Positions 1 through 13,850 of a stretch of 64,000 nucleotides of DNA are shown piece after piece. Position 1 is the first letter of the stretch; each line of letters starts with the position of its first letter. Position numbers and translations under genes: made by a program. Source of the stretch: Bimuria novae-zelandiae CBS 107.79 (lineage: Eukaryota > Ascomycota > Dothideomycetes > Pleosporales > Didymosphaeriaceae). The stretch covers positions 252,689-316,688 of the forward strand of contig ML976701.1 in NCBI GenBank assembly GCA_010015655.1, in the 5' to 3' direction. The notes beneath the pieces were generated by a model that was not told the DNA's origin, ran no database searches, and was given only the letters and a program-made list of their open reading frames with translations.

Positions 1-2306
1 CTCTCGTATTCCGCCGCGGACTACTTAGGCTCCTTCTTCTACTCTATATATTTATCCTCTAAGTTATTACTATTATCTTCGTTATTAAGTATAAAGTTAA
101 TAGCGTTATTAAGCGCGCTTGCTGTGCGTCAAAGGGTAGGCATAGCTACTATATCTATAGTTAGCTTATATTAAGCCTAAAGCTACTAAAATCTTATATG
201 CTAAGCCTTAAGTTTCTTGCTATCTCGTTACTATAATTAATTACAGTATGTTTTATAGCGCAGGTGGAGTATCGTAGCAGCGTAGTAAGCTAGGGAATTA
301 AGTAGCCTATAGTAGTAATTATTAGCTTTCTTAAGCGCGGAGCGTAGATTAATAGTAATATAGTCTTTAGGTGTAGTTTCGTGCTTGTAGTTAACGCTCT
401 TGTATAGTAGCAAGCGTGCTTTATACTTATTAATTAATATTTTAAACACAGGAAGTACCTTATAGAGTGCACTAAATTTGCTAGTTTTACTACAACCTTG
501 CAAGCGATTAGTAGCCAACTTCAGGGGCTACAAGATAGCAACGTATTTAGTTATTACCGCCTAATTAGCAAAGGTAAGCCCACTAGATCGCATCTATCGC
601 GGCACCTTTAGTAGCTAGCTACCACGCTGCTAAGCGTGGCTATTAGCTATCTTAGTCTCTTTAATATAATAGGTAGTATACGCGTAAAAGGTAGACTAGA
701 GTAGTACACTACGCTTAAACGCGCTACTAAAGCTATTCTAACGCGTAATAACTAGGCGTACTAGCTCGTATAGCTTAAGTTTAGCGTGTGTAAGAAGGTC
801 TTTATGCAATTAACGTTGGCAGTAGTAAAAGAGGTTATATTATTTAGGCGTATTAATGTGATTAACGATATCTAGAAACACACCAAGTGGGCCATCTTTC
901 CGCCACTCTGCCATATGAAACTCTTCTTCTTCTATATTATTAGTAGTATTATTATAGGCGTCGCTATCCTTGCCAAACATAATATTTTAACTAATAAGAT
1001 TAAGTGTATAAGGAGCACAGCGGAGGCGACAATTACTAAATAAGAAGCTAAATAATACGCTAAGTTTTTATATAGCCGTATCGTTAGCGTACGCATTGTT
1101 AAGCATAAAGTAGCTAAGGTTGCTATTATCTACGCTAAATAACTATAGAATCCTAGTAACTAGCTCTGCTATCCTCTCGCTAGTATAAGCACTATTAAGC
1201 TAGGGGAGCGTAATAGGCAAGTTCTTTACTTCTCTAGCTTTGTTAGCGTAGTAAGTAACAATACTAAAGAAGCCGCGATATCCACCTTTTATAGTCCACC
1301 TATTAAAGCTTATGTGTATTTTGCTACGAGCCTAAGACAGGTCTTTTATAACCTGCGGCTTTAGCTAGTAGTATAGCTTTATTACAAAGGTTCCCACACT
1401 TTTACGACTCCTCTATAGCGCGTCTTTAGCTACAAGGTTGGTAAATCGTAGCATAGCTCGGAAGGCAGGGTTTTCGAACTCGCGAAAGGGATAGTTATTA
1501 TTAATAAGCTATAGTATAGCCTGTAATCAAAACCCGTGTACGTTAAAGTAACTAAGCTTATTAGTAACCTCCTAAAAGATTTTAATACCGCGGCCTTGCG
1601 TAAGTGCAAGTGTTAACTACCCTTAAGGTAATAAGCGTGTAGGTAGAGGTATTAGGCTATTCTTATTAAGCTAATAGCTAGGTATTATTTAAGCTAAGTG
1701 TGTATTAGCAGTAGAGGTTAATGTTATAACCCTAAAGATACCGCCAGGCCTTTTATTTTAATAGTAGTATTTATAGAGCTACCAGGCCTTTATTAAGTTT
1801 AATAGTTTAGCTATATAGTAGCTATACTTAAATATCTAACTCTAGCCTCGCTTTATTATAGTAGTAAGTTTATAATAGCCAGGTAATTGCGCAAAGTCCA
1901 CGTCGTCTACGTTGTTAATAAGGCTAGAGTAAAGCCCTATATTAACATCGTTAATATATAGGTCTATTATTGCCTTTATAGCCGCTATTAACACTCCTCT
2001 AGGGCGCACTATATTAGACTCTAGCACTAGGTTAAGTAGCCTTTACTTAAATAGCGCGTCTTTCGTAGCTTATAAGGCTGCTGTGAACAGCTTATACCGC
2101 AGAGAAGTAGTGTCGGTCGGCAGTGTAAGTGTCTCGTTTGGCGGCCCTATAGGCTATGTAGGCGGTGGGGTACCTAGGCATACAGGCTTTAGTTGCTGCG
2201 TGCCATCGCCCTCGCGGGCTTTAAGTATAGGTTTGCGGTTACGTTTAGCGCGTTCGAATAGTGTGTTAGCTACCTTAGCTACGCGTTTAGCTAAGATAAG
2301 AGGCAT
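1..2306 (-). pseudogene. hAT-family transposase relic, partial at window edge
   Basis: Read on the minus strand, this stretch gives a hAT transposase once TAG and TAA codons are read back as Gln or Trp. Recognisable blocks, in order, are FENPAFRAMLRFTNLVAK near 1470, FNRWTIKGGYRGFFSIV near 1300, and towards the C-terminus KFSALYKVLPVFKILI and INLRSALKKANNYYYRL between about 500 and 310. The last block, YYAATILHLRYKTYC near 260, is typical of the region before the hAT dimerisation domain. The gene continues off the left edge. An ATG at 2306 opens a basic N-terminal segment, but this may not be the true start. Only short stretches remain open, and the stops are TAG or TAA, as RIP produces. Family assignment is by motif recall. 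Confidence 0.7.
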
Positions 2307-2509
2307 TAAAAATTATTTATAAATAGATAGATTATGCTAAACGACGCGTATATTATGTATGCTAGTAGGCTACGTAGTAGTAATAATAGTTTAGCTAAGA
2401 AAGTACGCGATTAAGTTTAAAAGAAAGGCTTAGCAGGCTATAGCTAAGTATAGCTTAAACATAGAATTATTTCCACTACTATAGAGGTAAAAAATAGTTC
2501 TTACTCTGA

Positions 2510-2652
2510 AATTTAATTTTAAGTACAAAATATCAATCAAGTTTTAATATATCAATCAATATTTTTATAGGATATTAAAATTGAATTGAAAATAGCAGCT
2601 AAAGTATTAAATTAATTAAATATTAAATTTCAATCAATATCAATCAATATAT
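2510..2652. repeat. AT-rich spacer with ATCAATCA repeats
   Basis: This short AT-rich block repeats the motif ATCAATCA several times between about 2526 and 2652 and ends where the piggyBac reading frame begins. No coding potential is visible. It may be the 5' end of the piggyBac element or a mutated host sequence. I could not find a convincing TTAA target site or piggyBac inverted repeat here. Confidence 0.4.
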
Positions 2653-3140
2653 TGAAACATAATTGATTGTTGGCATCTCTGCGCGAGAGGCTGGAAACCT
2701 ACGTCGCCAGGAGAGCTGTATACGTACTTTGCAATCGTCGTATATATGGCCGTTTATAGAGAGCCGTCGCTGGCAGAATATTGGAGTCGCGGTCACAAAA
2801 ACGCGCCTACTCACAAGCTTAACGACTTCATGGGCTGTACGCGCTGGCACTAGCTAGATCGCTACCTGTACACTGCGGACGTCAGTCAGACTTCTCAGTC
2901 ACCTTTTAGCAGGGTGTGGGATCTCTCAGAGCTCCTCCGCGCGCGCTCTCTGCAGTACTGGCGCCCTGGCAAGCACCTCTACGTCAACGAGGCTATTGCT
3001 AGATTTACTGGACGCGCCAGCGAGGTAGTAATAATCAAGACAAAGCCTACACCTGAGGGCTTTAAAATCTGGTGTCTGGCAAACGATGGAGTCGTCCTAA
3101 ACTGGTTATTTTATGCCAGAGGCAAAGGCCGCGGCCCTAT
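2653..3140 (+). pseudogene. piggyBac transposase, 5' half
   Basis: One frame from about 2653 reads as the N-terminal and first catalytic part of a piggyBac (DDE_Tnp_1_7) transposase: GELYTYFAIVVYMAVYREPS, then a TAG at 2851 in place of a Gln or Trp codon, then WRPGKHLYVNEAIARFTGR and PTPEGFKIWCLANDGVVLNW. The frame is cut at 3140 by the Tc1-A element and resumes at 17191. The family's first catalytic Asp normally lies in a VDEAI motif; here it reads VNEAI, so that residue is lost. The sequence keeps CA and TG dinucleotides far better than its neighbours, so RIP has been mild. The first residues and the inverted repeats are not resolved. Confidence 0.8.
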
Positions 3141-4706
3141 TATCGGTGGTTTCGTAAAATCCCGCTACACATGTGATCTGGGCGCTTGTTAGGTAATCGC
3201 TTCCTGCGCGTTATTTGACCCCACCTATTTTTCTATATAATTGGATGCCGTACATGAATTTATTCCCCTAAACAATACCCTGCTATTATCCTTAAGGGTT
3301 ATCGTAATACTAGCCAAAAGTCGTAAACGTAAGAGTACTTAGGTGTTTAAGGAGGGCAAGAATCCACTCTAGGCAACGCGGGTAGCTAAAAAGTCGCGTA
3401 TAATAAAGTTACCTTATAAAAAAACTCTTAAAAAAGTAAAGGCTAGGGCACCTTTATAAGAGATAGTAAACGAAGCTAATTATATAACTACTACTAAGGT
3501 AGTTAAGGCAGAGTAACTTAAGGATAAGGATGTTAAGGAGTAAGAGATATACCTAGAGGATAGCCTATTATTAGTCTAGCCAGGTCTTTTTATATAATAA
3601 TTAGATAAGGAGCTTGCTAAGGTAATTAATAAAACTTATATAAGGTATTACTATAGAGCGTACTATAATAATAAGATAGTTAACGGCGTAGAGGATAGTA
3701 ATTATAAGTAACTACTTAGTAGTCTAACGGCGGGCGAGGTTTAGAGATAGGCCGATAGCGTCGTTGTGGAGATAAGCACCTAGGAGAAAGTCTCTATTAA
3801 AAGCCTTACTATTATTATATATTTAAGTTAAACTTTAGTAAAGGATTATATAGTAAATACTTTTAAACGCGGGGAGAGTTACCTACGTTTTGCTAACGTA
3901 AAAACTAGCGTGGAAGAGTTGCTATAATTGGCGCCTCTAGGGGCCACTACGTGCATGGATTTTGACTTGGTGCTGTTGCTAGAGTCACCTCAAGTGCCTG
4001 CTTCAAGTCAGTCACGCGTAGGTAGCCCACAAGGCTCTTAGGTACAACTTACTGCTACTAATCGCTAACTCGCTGAGCTGCCAAACGTCATGGCGATTAA
4101 CTAAATAGGCAATAGGCTAGCCATCTAAATACAGGACGCGTGGAGGTATCAGGACACTATGTGCTCGAACTACGCCCATGTGTGCTACTTTTAGCGTACT
4201 AAATTGTTACTAGTGCGATTCTCCGATCATATGCCCGTCGAGGGCAATATAGTCGCCATATAGGCCCGCGAGGTGTCGCTGCAAAGGTGTACAGTTACAG
4301 AGCCGTTAGACAACGTTTGGTTGATGATAGCGAGATCTCGTGGGCAGGCTGGGCGACGGCGGAGGAGGAGCGACTCTAACGGCGAGCCTATAATAAAAGA
4401 TATGCTTAAATTGCTAATCGCGTCTATAATAAGTTAATTAGTATAAAGTTAGCTATCTTAATAATTGCCTGCCTAGCAGCGAGAACCTAATCGACTACTA
4501 GATAACCTACTAGTTTTAACGTAGGATCTATTAATTTATAGTAACGTAGAGGAGCTCTACTATATAACACTGCTTTTCCTGTAGTGGTGGCTCGACGAGG
4601 GTCTACATAAAGATCGTAGAGATGTGAGAAAGGTCTTTACTATAGTTAAGGACAATAGAATTAATATTAACATGCTTATGGATCCCTTAGAGGCTGGCAT
4701 GCCGTA

Positions 4707-4850
4707 TATTAGTTGCCCTGGTAACCCTACGGTCCACCGTGCACCTGCTTAGTCATCGATTCTCTGTTCGTGTACTATAGATAGCTAGTCTCAGCACACA
4801 CACAATACACATCGACTTTTTATCCACTTTTAAGCCCCACTTATCTATTA
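4707..4850 (+). repeat. Copia I 5' LTR
   Basis: This 144-bp copy starts TATTAG and ends CTATTA, where the right LTR has TGTCAG and CTGTCA. The changes are G to A and C to T, so the canonical TG...CA ends were lost to RIP. It is preceded by the CCGTA target duplication. Confidence 0.92.
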
Positions 4851-4859
4851 GGTTATATC

Positions 4860-7800
4860 GCCCTTCTAAGCGCAGCCTGCTGTCGATCTTAGTACTTACG
4901 CTGGATCTAATACCGCAGAAGCCAACGCTGCACCGTTAGAGACAAAGCGGACTTATACTAGTTTTTAGCACCGCAGGAATAAACCTTACACCGCTAAAGC
5001 TATAGTAACCTAGTAGAGCTCTAGCGAGCTTATACTAATCTATAACATGTTAACTCTAACTATAGGCGCGATCGTGCTAGACGCGACAGGCCGCAACTAG
5101 AAGGAGTGGAATAAATAGATAACTAACGCAGCTACAGAGCGTAGCGTAAAGAATATCCTTTTAGGCATAAAGGCGCGCCCTGCGTATGCCTCCCGCGACT
5201 ACAAAGAGTATCCGCTTGTACAACTTGTTATCACTAATAGTATGTTAGAAGAAGAAGAGACTAGGGCGTTTAATACTTATAAGAAGGCTAATCGCTCCTA
5301 AGTTATTATAAATAAGTAAATATAAGCTTCTAAAGTAGTAGCTCTTGCTTGCCTTAAAGCTTAGGATAGTAAGGACGCCTCTCTCTAGAACGCTATTATT
5401 AGCTCTATTAATAAGTCTCTCTGCCTAGCACTAACCAGCTTTAATTCGTTAGCTAAAATATACACGTATATCACTAATCGCGTCGTACCTATTAAGCAGG
5501 ACAACCTACGCGCTATATAGACTAACTTTATTAACCTTCGCGCTAACACCTACTACTTAGTACGTAATTATATTAATTACTTCTAAGACGCTCGCTTGTA
5601 ACTAGCGCAAACAGGCGTTACTTTTACCTATTATAAGATTAGTACTAGAGGACTTCGGAGCACATTAATAGATGCGTTAGTTAAAGAGCTAATTATTATT
5701 TATTTCTTATATAGCTTAGAGCGTGTACTCCTAGAATAGGTAAAGTTGCGTAATAATAATATACGTAATAGCACTACGTAGATAGTTAATAAGCTTATTA
5801 CCGCGATTAAGGATTATCTCTAATATAAGAAGGAAGAGCCTGTTAAGGTATTTATAGCTAAGGTAAAATAATAAGAAGAAAAGCGCGTTAATAGTTATTA
5901 CTATAACGCTAATAAGAAGATATTAAACGCACCTAATTATACGCCTGTAACTAGCGTAGACTAAAACGAAAAGTAGACCCGCAACCAGAACCCACGTCCT
6001 AAGAAGTAGCACTATACATACTATAAACAAGAGCATCCTAGAGGTGAGAAGCTCTGCTGGAAGAAATACCTAGAGCTAATCCTAGAGCATTTACGGTACA
6101 AGGATAAGGATAAGGACAAGATAGGTAATAATAAAAAAGCTATCGCTAGTGTTTTAATTACACCTAACACTTTAGCGTTCTACTTAACCGCTGTAGTATC
6201 CTAGACACTAACTTAAAAAGCTACTGTAAATAGTGACTATTGCTAACGTTTCTGCTATAATATAGCTGCTAACTAAATTATTATTAATAAACAAGAGCTA
6301 TTTATTAACTTTTAAGACTTAGCAACGTCGAAAGTGCAAGAAGCAACCTATATAGCTAAAGTCTATAAAGAAAGTACTATTAAACTAAGTATTATCTGCT
6401 TAGATAGTAAGGTTATAGATATATAACTTAAAGATGCTCTGTACTACCTAAGTTTTATTACTAATATTATATCGTAAGCGCCTTTTAAGCGCAAGGGCGC
6501 TTACTACTATAGTAGCGAAGACAAGCTCTACCTAAGTAATAGAGAAGAGATTGCCTATTTACTAGAGATTAACAGGATACCTAACTTCCTTGTTGTTAAC
6601 TTGGCAGAGAAGGCACCTCTTACGCTTATATACGCGACTCTATACGCCTCACGTTCTACTTAACCACCTAAGGTTGCTCGCCCACTGCATGTATGGCACC
6701 ATATTATAGGCCACGCAAACGTAGAGATAATTAAGAAGCTCTTAAAGGTTATTAATAGTATAGAGCTATTTAATTTTATACTATTTAACTGTAAGCCCTG
6801 CGGTCTATTAAAATTAAAATAATTTATTTCTCGTCGTTAACACGCACGCTCTACCCGTCCGTTAAAGAAGATCTATCTTAATATAGTAGGGCTAATATTA
6901 CCTACTAAAAAGAATAGAGAGCGCTACTGGCTGCTTATCACAGACAATCTAACGCGTAGACGCTGACTCTTTACGTCTAACTCACGCGCCGCTCTTGTAG
7001 CTAAACTAATTAACTAGCTAAAATAAATAAAAGTAAGCCTATAGCTAATAGTTGCTATTATGCACCTTAATAGTACTAGTAAGTTTAAGAGTAATTGCCT
7101 AAAGGAGTATTATCGTAAAGAAGGTACACTGCTTTAGTATTCCCTACCGCACAATTCCTTACGTAATAGGACTGCGGAGCGAGTAAACGGTATTACTAAG
7201 GACCAAGTTCGAGCAGTAATAATAGCATTAGGCCTACTAGAGACATTTTAGCCCTACTGTGCCGCATACATGGTTCGCTTACTTAACTTTAGCCTAACAA
7301 GCGGAGTACCAGAGAATAAGACGCCTTATAAGCTATAGTATACAGCCATTAGACCTGTCAACCTAGTGCCTAACCTAGGACTAACTCACGCTTTTAGACA
7401 TATAGGATATATATATAGGCCTGTTAACACCCGCGTTAAAGGTGAAAAGTTTGCACCTTGCGCTAAACGCGGACTTCTTATAGGTATAAAGGGCTCTTCC
7501 CTCTATAAAATATAGATTCCTTAATAATACGTTATTGTTATAACTGCAAGCGTCAAATTCGACTCCTATAATAGAAACTTACGTATAGTTACCCTTTATA
7601 AGCCTCTGCTATTGCTGCCACCGCTGACTTTAATCGCCCCTCTCGTCCTCCCCGAACAAGCCGCAACCGAGCGCCCTATTACACCTAATCCTATTAATAT
7701 AGGGGGTGAATATAAGCTTGGCTACAAAGAGGAGGAGGAGGAGGAAATACTACCCGTAATTACTAAAGGAGAGCGCCACTTTAATAGCTTAAAGCCTACT

Positions 7801-8197
7801 AAGGAGCCTGCTAAGGAGCCTACTAAGGAGCCTGTTAAAGGCCCCCTGCCTCCGACTAGGCATGGCAATGTCGCATTACGTAGGATAGAGATTTCTGCTA
7901 ACCTAGGTACTTACCTTATACTTGCTAAAGGCTCTTAACGAACGCGTTAACGCGTTAAGATAGGCGTAATTACGTTTATACGCTCTCTTACACTAGCTAT
8001 ATTTAAGTTATTAATAGGCATAAAGTTGTCCTTATTACTACTAGAACTATAGAATTATAGAGCTCTAAGCAAGCATCCTATAAAGACTACTTTTATAAAT
8101 GCTATAGAGGCTAAGTTTAAATTACTTATGTCGAATAACACTTAGCGCCCTGCAACAAAAGAAGAAATCTTAAAGAATAAAGTTATTAATACCTAGT
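4860..8197 (+). pseudogene. Copia I gag, protease and integrase region
   Basis: Reading TAG and TAA as Gln or Trp gives a copia polyprotein. A zinc-knuckle-like stretch near 6005-6060 reads YTYYKQEHPRGEKLCW, with Cys codons turned to Tyr. The pre-integrase zinc motif follows as WHHIIGHANVEIIKKL near 6700 and CKPCGLLKLK near 6790. The integrase core gives RYWLLITD near 6930 and LPHNSLRNRTAERVNG near 7150. A linker rich in TKEPAKEPTKEP lies near 7800. No long frame is open, so the product is dead. The frame continues after LINE I at 13911. Confidence 0.8.
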
Positions 8198-8799
8198 AGG
8201 TGTATAACTATAAGGTAGTAGTAGTAGTAGTATTGGTTTTACGTCCTATATAACCTCCCAGGGGGTATGTAGACGTGCCCTGCACTTAGTAAGGGCCACT
8301 CATGCTAGTGCTATTACTGCTGTAGGAGCGGTCTTTCTTGCTGCTATCCCTCTCTAAATAGGGGCGACTCAGCTATTTAATCTAGCCTTTGTGTAATAAT
8401 AGTGGGAAATAGGGTAGCCTTCTACCTGCCCCCAGTCCTATACAGAAGCATGCTAAGACTTATTAGAGGTAAGGAGAGATATATACACGCATATAGGTAT
8501 GCAAAAGAGAGAGCTTAGTCTTATATAGTAAATACCTTAGTAAGTTAAAAGCAAGTAGCGTATCTACTTTACCTAAAGTAAGGGTTTGCGTCCGCTCGCC
8601 TATAACGTAGTTAGCTAGTTATTTACTAACGTGTGCTATTACTAGCACTAAGTATAAGAAGGGTTACGTATTCTCTTAAGCTTAGCGCCTTAAGGTACTA
8701 TATTCCTTCTCTAGTATCTGTTAGGGGATATATTAGGCGTTGTAGCTAGTAGTTAAAGCGTCGCACTGTCCGTGGGCAGTGTATAATATAGTCTAGGGC

Positions 8800-11700
8800 C
8801 AGGTCTACTCCGCAGGTGCACGCGAGGGTCTCCTTATCATGCTTAAACTTCCTATAGTACTAGGCGTAGTTGCCGTGTCTTGTCCTTATGGATAGGAGCT
8901 TGGCCAGGGCGGGGCGTGTAAGCTGGTGCGCCTGAGTCTATAACACGTGTTAAAGACCTCTCCAGGCCCCTACTGCTTCTGCGTCGAAGACGTAGGCCCG
9001 CGTGTTAAGGGAGCCTTTGCCTGTGTATAGTAGACTCTGGCCCTAGTACACAGCGTATCTATAGATTACGTGGCGCTCGCCGTTTTCTGTGCGCTATTCC
9101 GAGCCGTCTAAGAACACTATAATTGTCTTAGTAGGCAGGCTTGTCTACTATTATTTAAATTCTTTAGTAGCGAGCTTTTTAGGCTTATTATTTATAGGGT
9201 CTGTTTAGCACTTGTTAGAATAGTGCAATTATAGTAGTATAGGGCGGGGTACTAGTGCGAATAGCTATGCGAGTAGTTAAACTTTTATATATAGGCGCTG
9301 CAGGCGTCTAGCGCCTTTTTCTTTACATACTATAGTTAGTTACGTGCGTGCTGTAAGTAGGTGTCTTTTATTAACGTAGTATAGGCGTATAGCAAACCTC
9401 GCCTTGCACTCTTTAAGCGCTATAGCTACTAAGGGAATACCTACGTCTCTATACAGCGTGGTAGTGGGCGTGGTGCGGTAGGCGGGGACGACGCCTCTAA
9501 TTACTATCGTAAGGGCCTTTTCCAGGGCGGCGATATGCCACCCGAGTTATGTGCTAACCTTTTAGTTCTACGCGGCTCCTATAATCTTAGGGGGCTTCGT
9601 GCGCCCTCTATACCAGGCCTTATTTCTATACAGTAGGCGTAGTAGTACGCATGAGATTACCGCTTTGCGTAGTAAGCTAGCTGGTAGGCCATGCTAGATC
9701 CTAGTAAGGCTATAAATATGCTATGCGACTGCGCGTCCTTTAGCTACGTAGGTAGTAACGTATGTTTTAAAATTAAGCTTTTTATTAAAGTAAACACCTA
9801 GCCAGCGTAGCGCCTTGTCTAGTAGTGTAGGTTAGAGGATAAGCTAATTGTTAATCTAGATAGGTAGTAAATAGTTACTTTTCTGCTTAGTTAGGTGTAT
9901 TATTTCGAGTTTCTCTGGGGCAAATGCCACGTGATTAGCGTCTCTCTAGGAATTTATAGCGCCTATGTCTTCTGCTAGTATTTCCACGTTTTAGTCTAGG
10001 AAGTAGGATTGCCTATAGAGGCAGATATCGTCTACGTACCTAAAGCGCCTGGCAGGGTCTTGCTAAAGTAGCTCTGCCAGATAAAGTGTGTATAGCACTA
10101 GTAATAGTGGTAAGCCCTACGGCGTCCCGCACTGTACTAGGTAGGGCGCTATAGTGGCTTTTCCTAATCACACTTAAACGCGGCGGTCCTAGAGGAAGTT
10201 TTTTATAATTAGGAGGGCGCTATTATACTATCCTTAGGCCTTTATCCTATATAGAAGTTAATTTCTAAGAAGTGCGTCAAAGGCGCCTTAAATATCTATA
10301 GTAACTATAGTAACGTGCTGGCTATTAGAGAAGGCGTCCTCTACGTTATATGTAAAGGTGGCTACTAGGTCTATAGCTAATCTCTTAGGGAGAGCCCCCC
10401 CGTGTTAGGGGCTTAGTATGCTATGTGCTATAGCAGTGCTAGCAAATCTCCTTACTAAGATTCTCTCTAGGCCCTTGCCTAGGCAGGATAGCAGGGCGAT
10501 AGGTCTCTATAATCTAAAGGAGGATTTGTCCTTTTTACCTATCTTAGGTACTATAACGACCTCTACGACCCTCTACGCGTGGGGGAAGTAGCTAAGGGCC
10601 AGATAGCGCTAGTATAGGCTAGTAAGATACGTCTAAATATAGTGCTAGCATGCGGTAAGCATGCAGATAGTAATCCTATCTATACTAGGTAAGGTGCTTA
10701 AGACTCCTATTATGTTACGCTTAACCTCTTTAGGGGAAAGGTATAGGTCTTAGGGGAGGGCGTAATAGCTTTATAATCCTTAGACGTTAGGTGCTAGAGC
10801 CTCTAGTAAGTTATTATTATTATTAAAATAGTAAAGTATCGCTTGTTTAAGCGTCTTAGCTTTCTCCTACGGGTTAGTAATATAGCGCCCCTCGTAGGCC
10901 AGCGGCGGGTCTAGTCTTATTAGCTTAAGCTTATACTAGCCTATAATTTAAAAGAGGTTAGAGTCTTCCTTTGCGCTATTAATAGTATATTACTAGTATT
11001 ATCTCTTAGCCTTTCTTACTATAGTTAGGAAGCTACAAGTCTCTAGGGTCTGGGTGCCTATATAGCCCTATCTAGACTTAAGGTGCAGGCGCCTGGCATT
11101 AGCGCACTTATTTGTCTACTAAGGTGCCGCCTTCTTACCTTCCCTATTTAGGTAGCCAGTTTTGCGTAGAGTATTTTAGAGTAATAAGGTTAGCGCTGTG
11201 GCGCACTCTTTTACCTAACGTAGGTTAGAGGCCACTACTATTAAGGGCAGCTGTGGCATACCTATTATAACTAGCTAGGTAAAGGGAAGAAGCTTCTTTT
11301 TAGAAAGCCTAAAGTAATATTATTCGCGGCTTAGTGTGCCTCTGCCTAGTAGTGTTATAACTAGGGTAGCGTAATTAGAGCTATAGTGTAGGTCGTCGCG
11401 CACCTCTGTCTTCGCGAAGGCGATATTAGAGAAGCTAAGGTCTAGAACGTGGCTAGTTCTATAGGTAGCTTTGCTAAGTTCTCTAATATAGTCTATGCTA
11501 CTAACTATAGCCTAGCGCGCAAGCTCGGCGCTGCCTTATAAGGTAGTAATACTAGGCTTAAATATATCGTGCTTAGTGTTAAAGTCTCCCCCTACTAGGT
11601 ATCTTGCTAGGGGGGTGAGGCCTGTAACATACTCTAGGACTGGTGTGGTCTGAGGCTGCCTATAGATGTTGAGGATAGAGACCTTGTTAACCTAAATCTA

Positions 11701-12080
11701 TTGTTTATTCCTGTCCTGTAGGGGCGCTATAGTCGTAATGTAGAGCTGTGCGCCTTTTAGCATATAGATAAGGACTCTAGGTCTCTATATCCCCCTATGC
11801 TAGGGGTTGTCCTAGCTATTAATAGGTAGGTATAGCTAGTAGCTTAGGTAGTTTAAGGTGCGGGTGCTAGGCCACGTGGCCAGCTCTTATATGCATACTA
11901 TGTTAATACCTTCTTAAAAAGCAATCTCTAGGGCCGTAATATAGCTAGGCGAGCTTCGCCCTATATTTATCTAGCTAACCTATATATTACGCTCTCTAAG
12001 GGGAGTCCTTTATCTCTATATAGGTGTGCTTAACATAAGAGATTATTCTCGTCGCTTATACTTACGTCTCTCTCTAATAA
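8800..12080 (-). pseudogene. LINE I ORF2: endonuclease, reverse transcriptase, RNase H
   Basis: Minus-strand landmarks, in coding order, are an endonuclease-like region at about 12050-11200, the reverse transcriptase motif QCGTP*GLPLLLVLYTLYL near 10130-10080, then FRYVDDICLYRQS near 10050-10010 (the YADD-box equivalent). RNase H follows near 9110-8960 with VFLDGSE and AYVFDAEAVGAW. A C-terminal zinc motif, CTCGVD followed by IIHCP, lies near 8840-8790. The order is that of Tad1-clade LINEs. Many TAG and TAA codons interrupt it; none of the long apparent ORFs is functional. Confidence 0.75.
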
Positions 12081-12099
12081 GAATAAAGCTATATAATTT

Positions 12100-13850
12100 T
12101 AAGGTAGCGCAACGCTGCGCGCCGACATCGCTACTAGATTTAGGTTTTTAGGGATATAAGTAGAGCGTTATAGGCGGGTAGAAGGCTTTGTTAACGCCTC
12201 CGGTTCTAGGTTACGTCGCTTATTAGCGTTTAGTGGCGTTGTTGCTGTGCCTGCTAGATGTGAGCTAGAGGTAGCGGGGGCACTATATAGGCCATTACGG
12301 AGCTCTGGTGAGCTGTCCTGGGCTGCCGCGGTTGCTGCCTCTGTTTTAGTACCTAGGGACGGGCGGTTAGCGTGCTTATAGGCCTAGTAACTAGCGCGGC
12401 GGTATATGCCTATCTCCCTCCTTATTAGCCTAATAACCTGCTTATTAACTTAGCGTGGCGCTGCTAGGCAGTTAATATGCCCTGCCTAATGTAGGCTAAG
12501 ATAGTTAGCGTATTACACTAGATAGGTGCATCCTAAGCCTAGGGGGCCTGTGTAGTCCTCTTATTTCTTACTATAGTTGTTACAGCGGGAGAGGCGCACG
12601 CATTTTAGTAGGTTATAGTAGCCTTAGTAGCCTAGGTCGTGTTATTATATAGTTAGGGTCTTAGTAATCGCCCTTAAGGCGCTACTACTACCTAGGAGCC
12701 TAAATTATCGCACTTTCTTTATAAAGGAGATAATTTAGGTAATAGTTCTGTCTTTATTAGCGCCATGCCTTGACTATTTATAGTTAGTAGGTAGTAAGCC
12801 TGTCTGTACGGCTGTCTTATCCTCTATTATGTCGTGTGTGACTGGTACCTCTAGGCCTAGCAAGGATTAGTACGCGCTAGGGACGTTAGGTATAGTATAG
12901 TTAAACTATTTCTATGGTAGCTTGGCTATGCTACCTCCTATAGCGCTTATTATTAAATCTTTCTTTCCCTGTTCTATAAGGCTGTCTCTTGTCTTATTAT
13001 TAGCGGGGGTGACGGCCAATCCTGTCCTAGTCTTTAAGGCGCTAGGTATAGCGCTAAGGTTAAGGTCTAGCGTGTTGCAAATGGCCTTTCTAATTATATA
13101 TAGTAAGCTCTATAAGAGCTGCTCTAGCGCAGACACCGTAATAAGGATCCTAGGGTCCTTAGTATTGCTTTAACTACGGCGAGTGTGTTTATTAGTAGTA
13201 GCCCTAGTACTACTTTAGTTACTACTAGAGGTAGTGTATCCTGTGCTTAAGGGGTTCGCGCTAGTAGCTACGTTTACCTATATTCTTAGCCTTATAGCCC
13301 TGCTATAGTTATAGTTGCTATCGCTAGCACTAGTGCTAGCGTTAATATTAATACTCTTAGTGTAGTCTATGCGTAAGAGGTTTAGCGCTAAGGTAGAGTT
13401 TTTTAAGGCCTATATAACGCGCTAGTAGAGGGCGTTAGCAACTACCTGCTCTTTAGGGAGCTTATAGGCATTAAGGTAGCTATCTATAGCCTGTGCTAAG
13501 GTGTAGATCATGGCCTCCTAGGTGGCGGCAGCTTGTTTGGCGGCCGTGATATAGGTTATTAGGGCTTTAGTTACTATAGTAGTAGCTGGCGCGTTTCTAG
13601 TCTGCACTCCTCTACCTAGGTTAAGACGTAGTATTACTGCTACATGCTGCTACGGCTGTCTCCTTAAGGGGTGGCTTATATTAAGGTGCCTTACTAACTC
13701 TAGGTTGGCAGGGCGGGTTACTATAGAGGCTTTTAGGGGTAGTCTCGCAGGCGTCTCCATGCTATTATTTACTAGCTACAGGCACTGCAGGGGCAGAGGA
13801 TGGCTTAGAGATAGGTTTTAGGTAATTTTAAGATTAAATCTAATAAAAAA
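12100..13850 (-). pseudogene. LINE I ORF1 (gag-like)
   Basis: Upstream of ORF2 on the minus strand, the region near 12520-12440 ends in a degenerate zinc knuckle reading YANYLSLH*AGHINCLAAPR. It resembles the C-x2-C-x3/4-H-x4-C motif of Tad1 ORF1 with Cys codons turned to Tyr. The N-terminal part is low in recognisable motifs and full of RIP stops. The 83-residue plus-strand frame at 12922-13173 is antisense to it and I do not consider it a gene. Confidence 0.5.
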
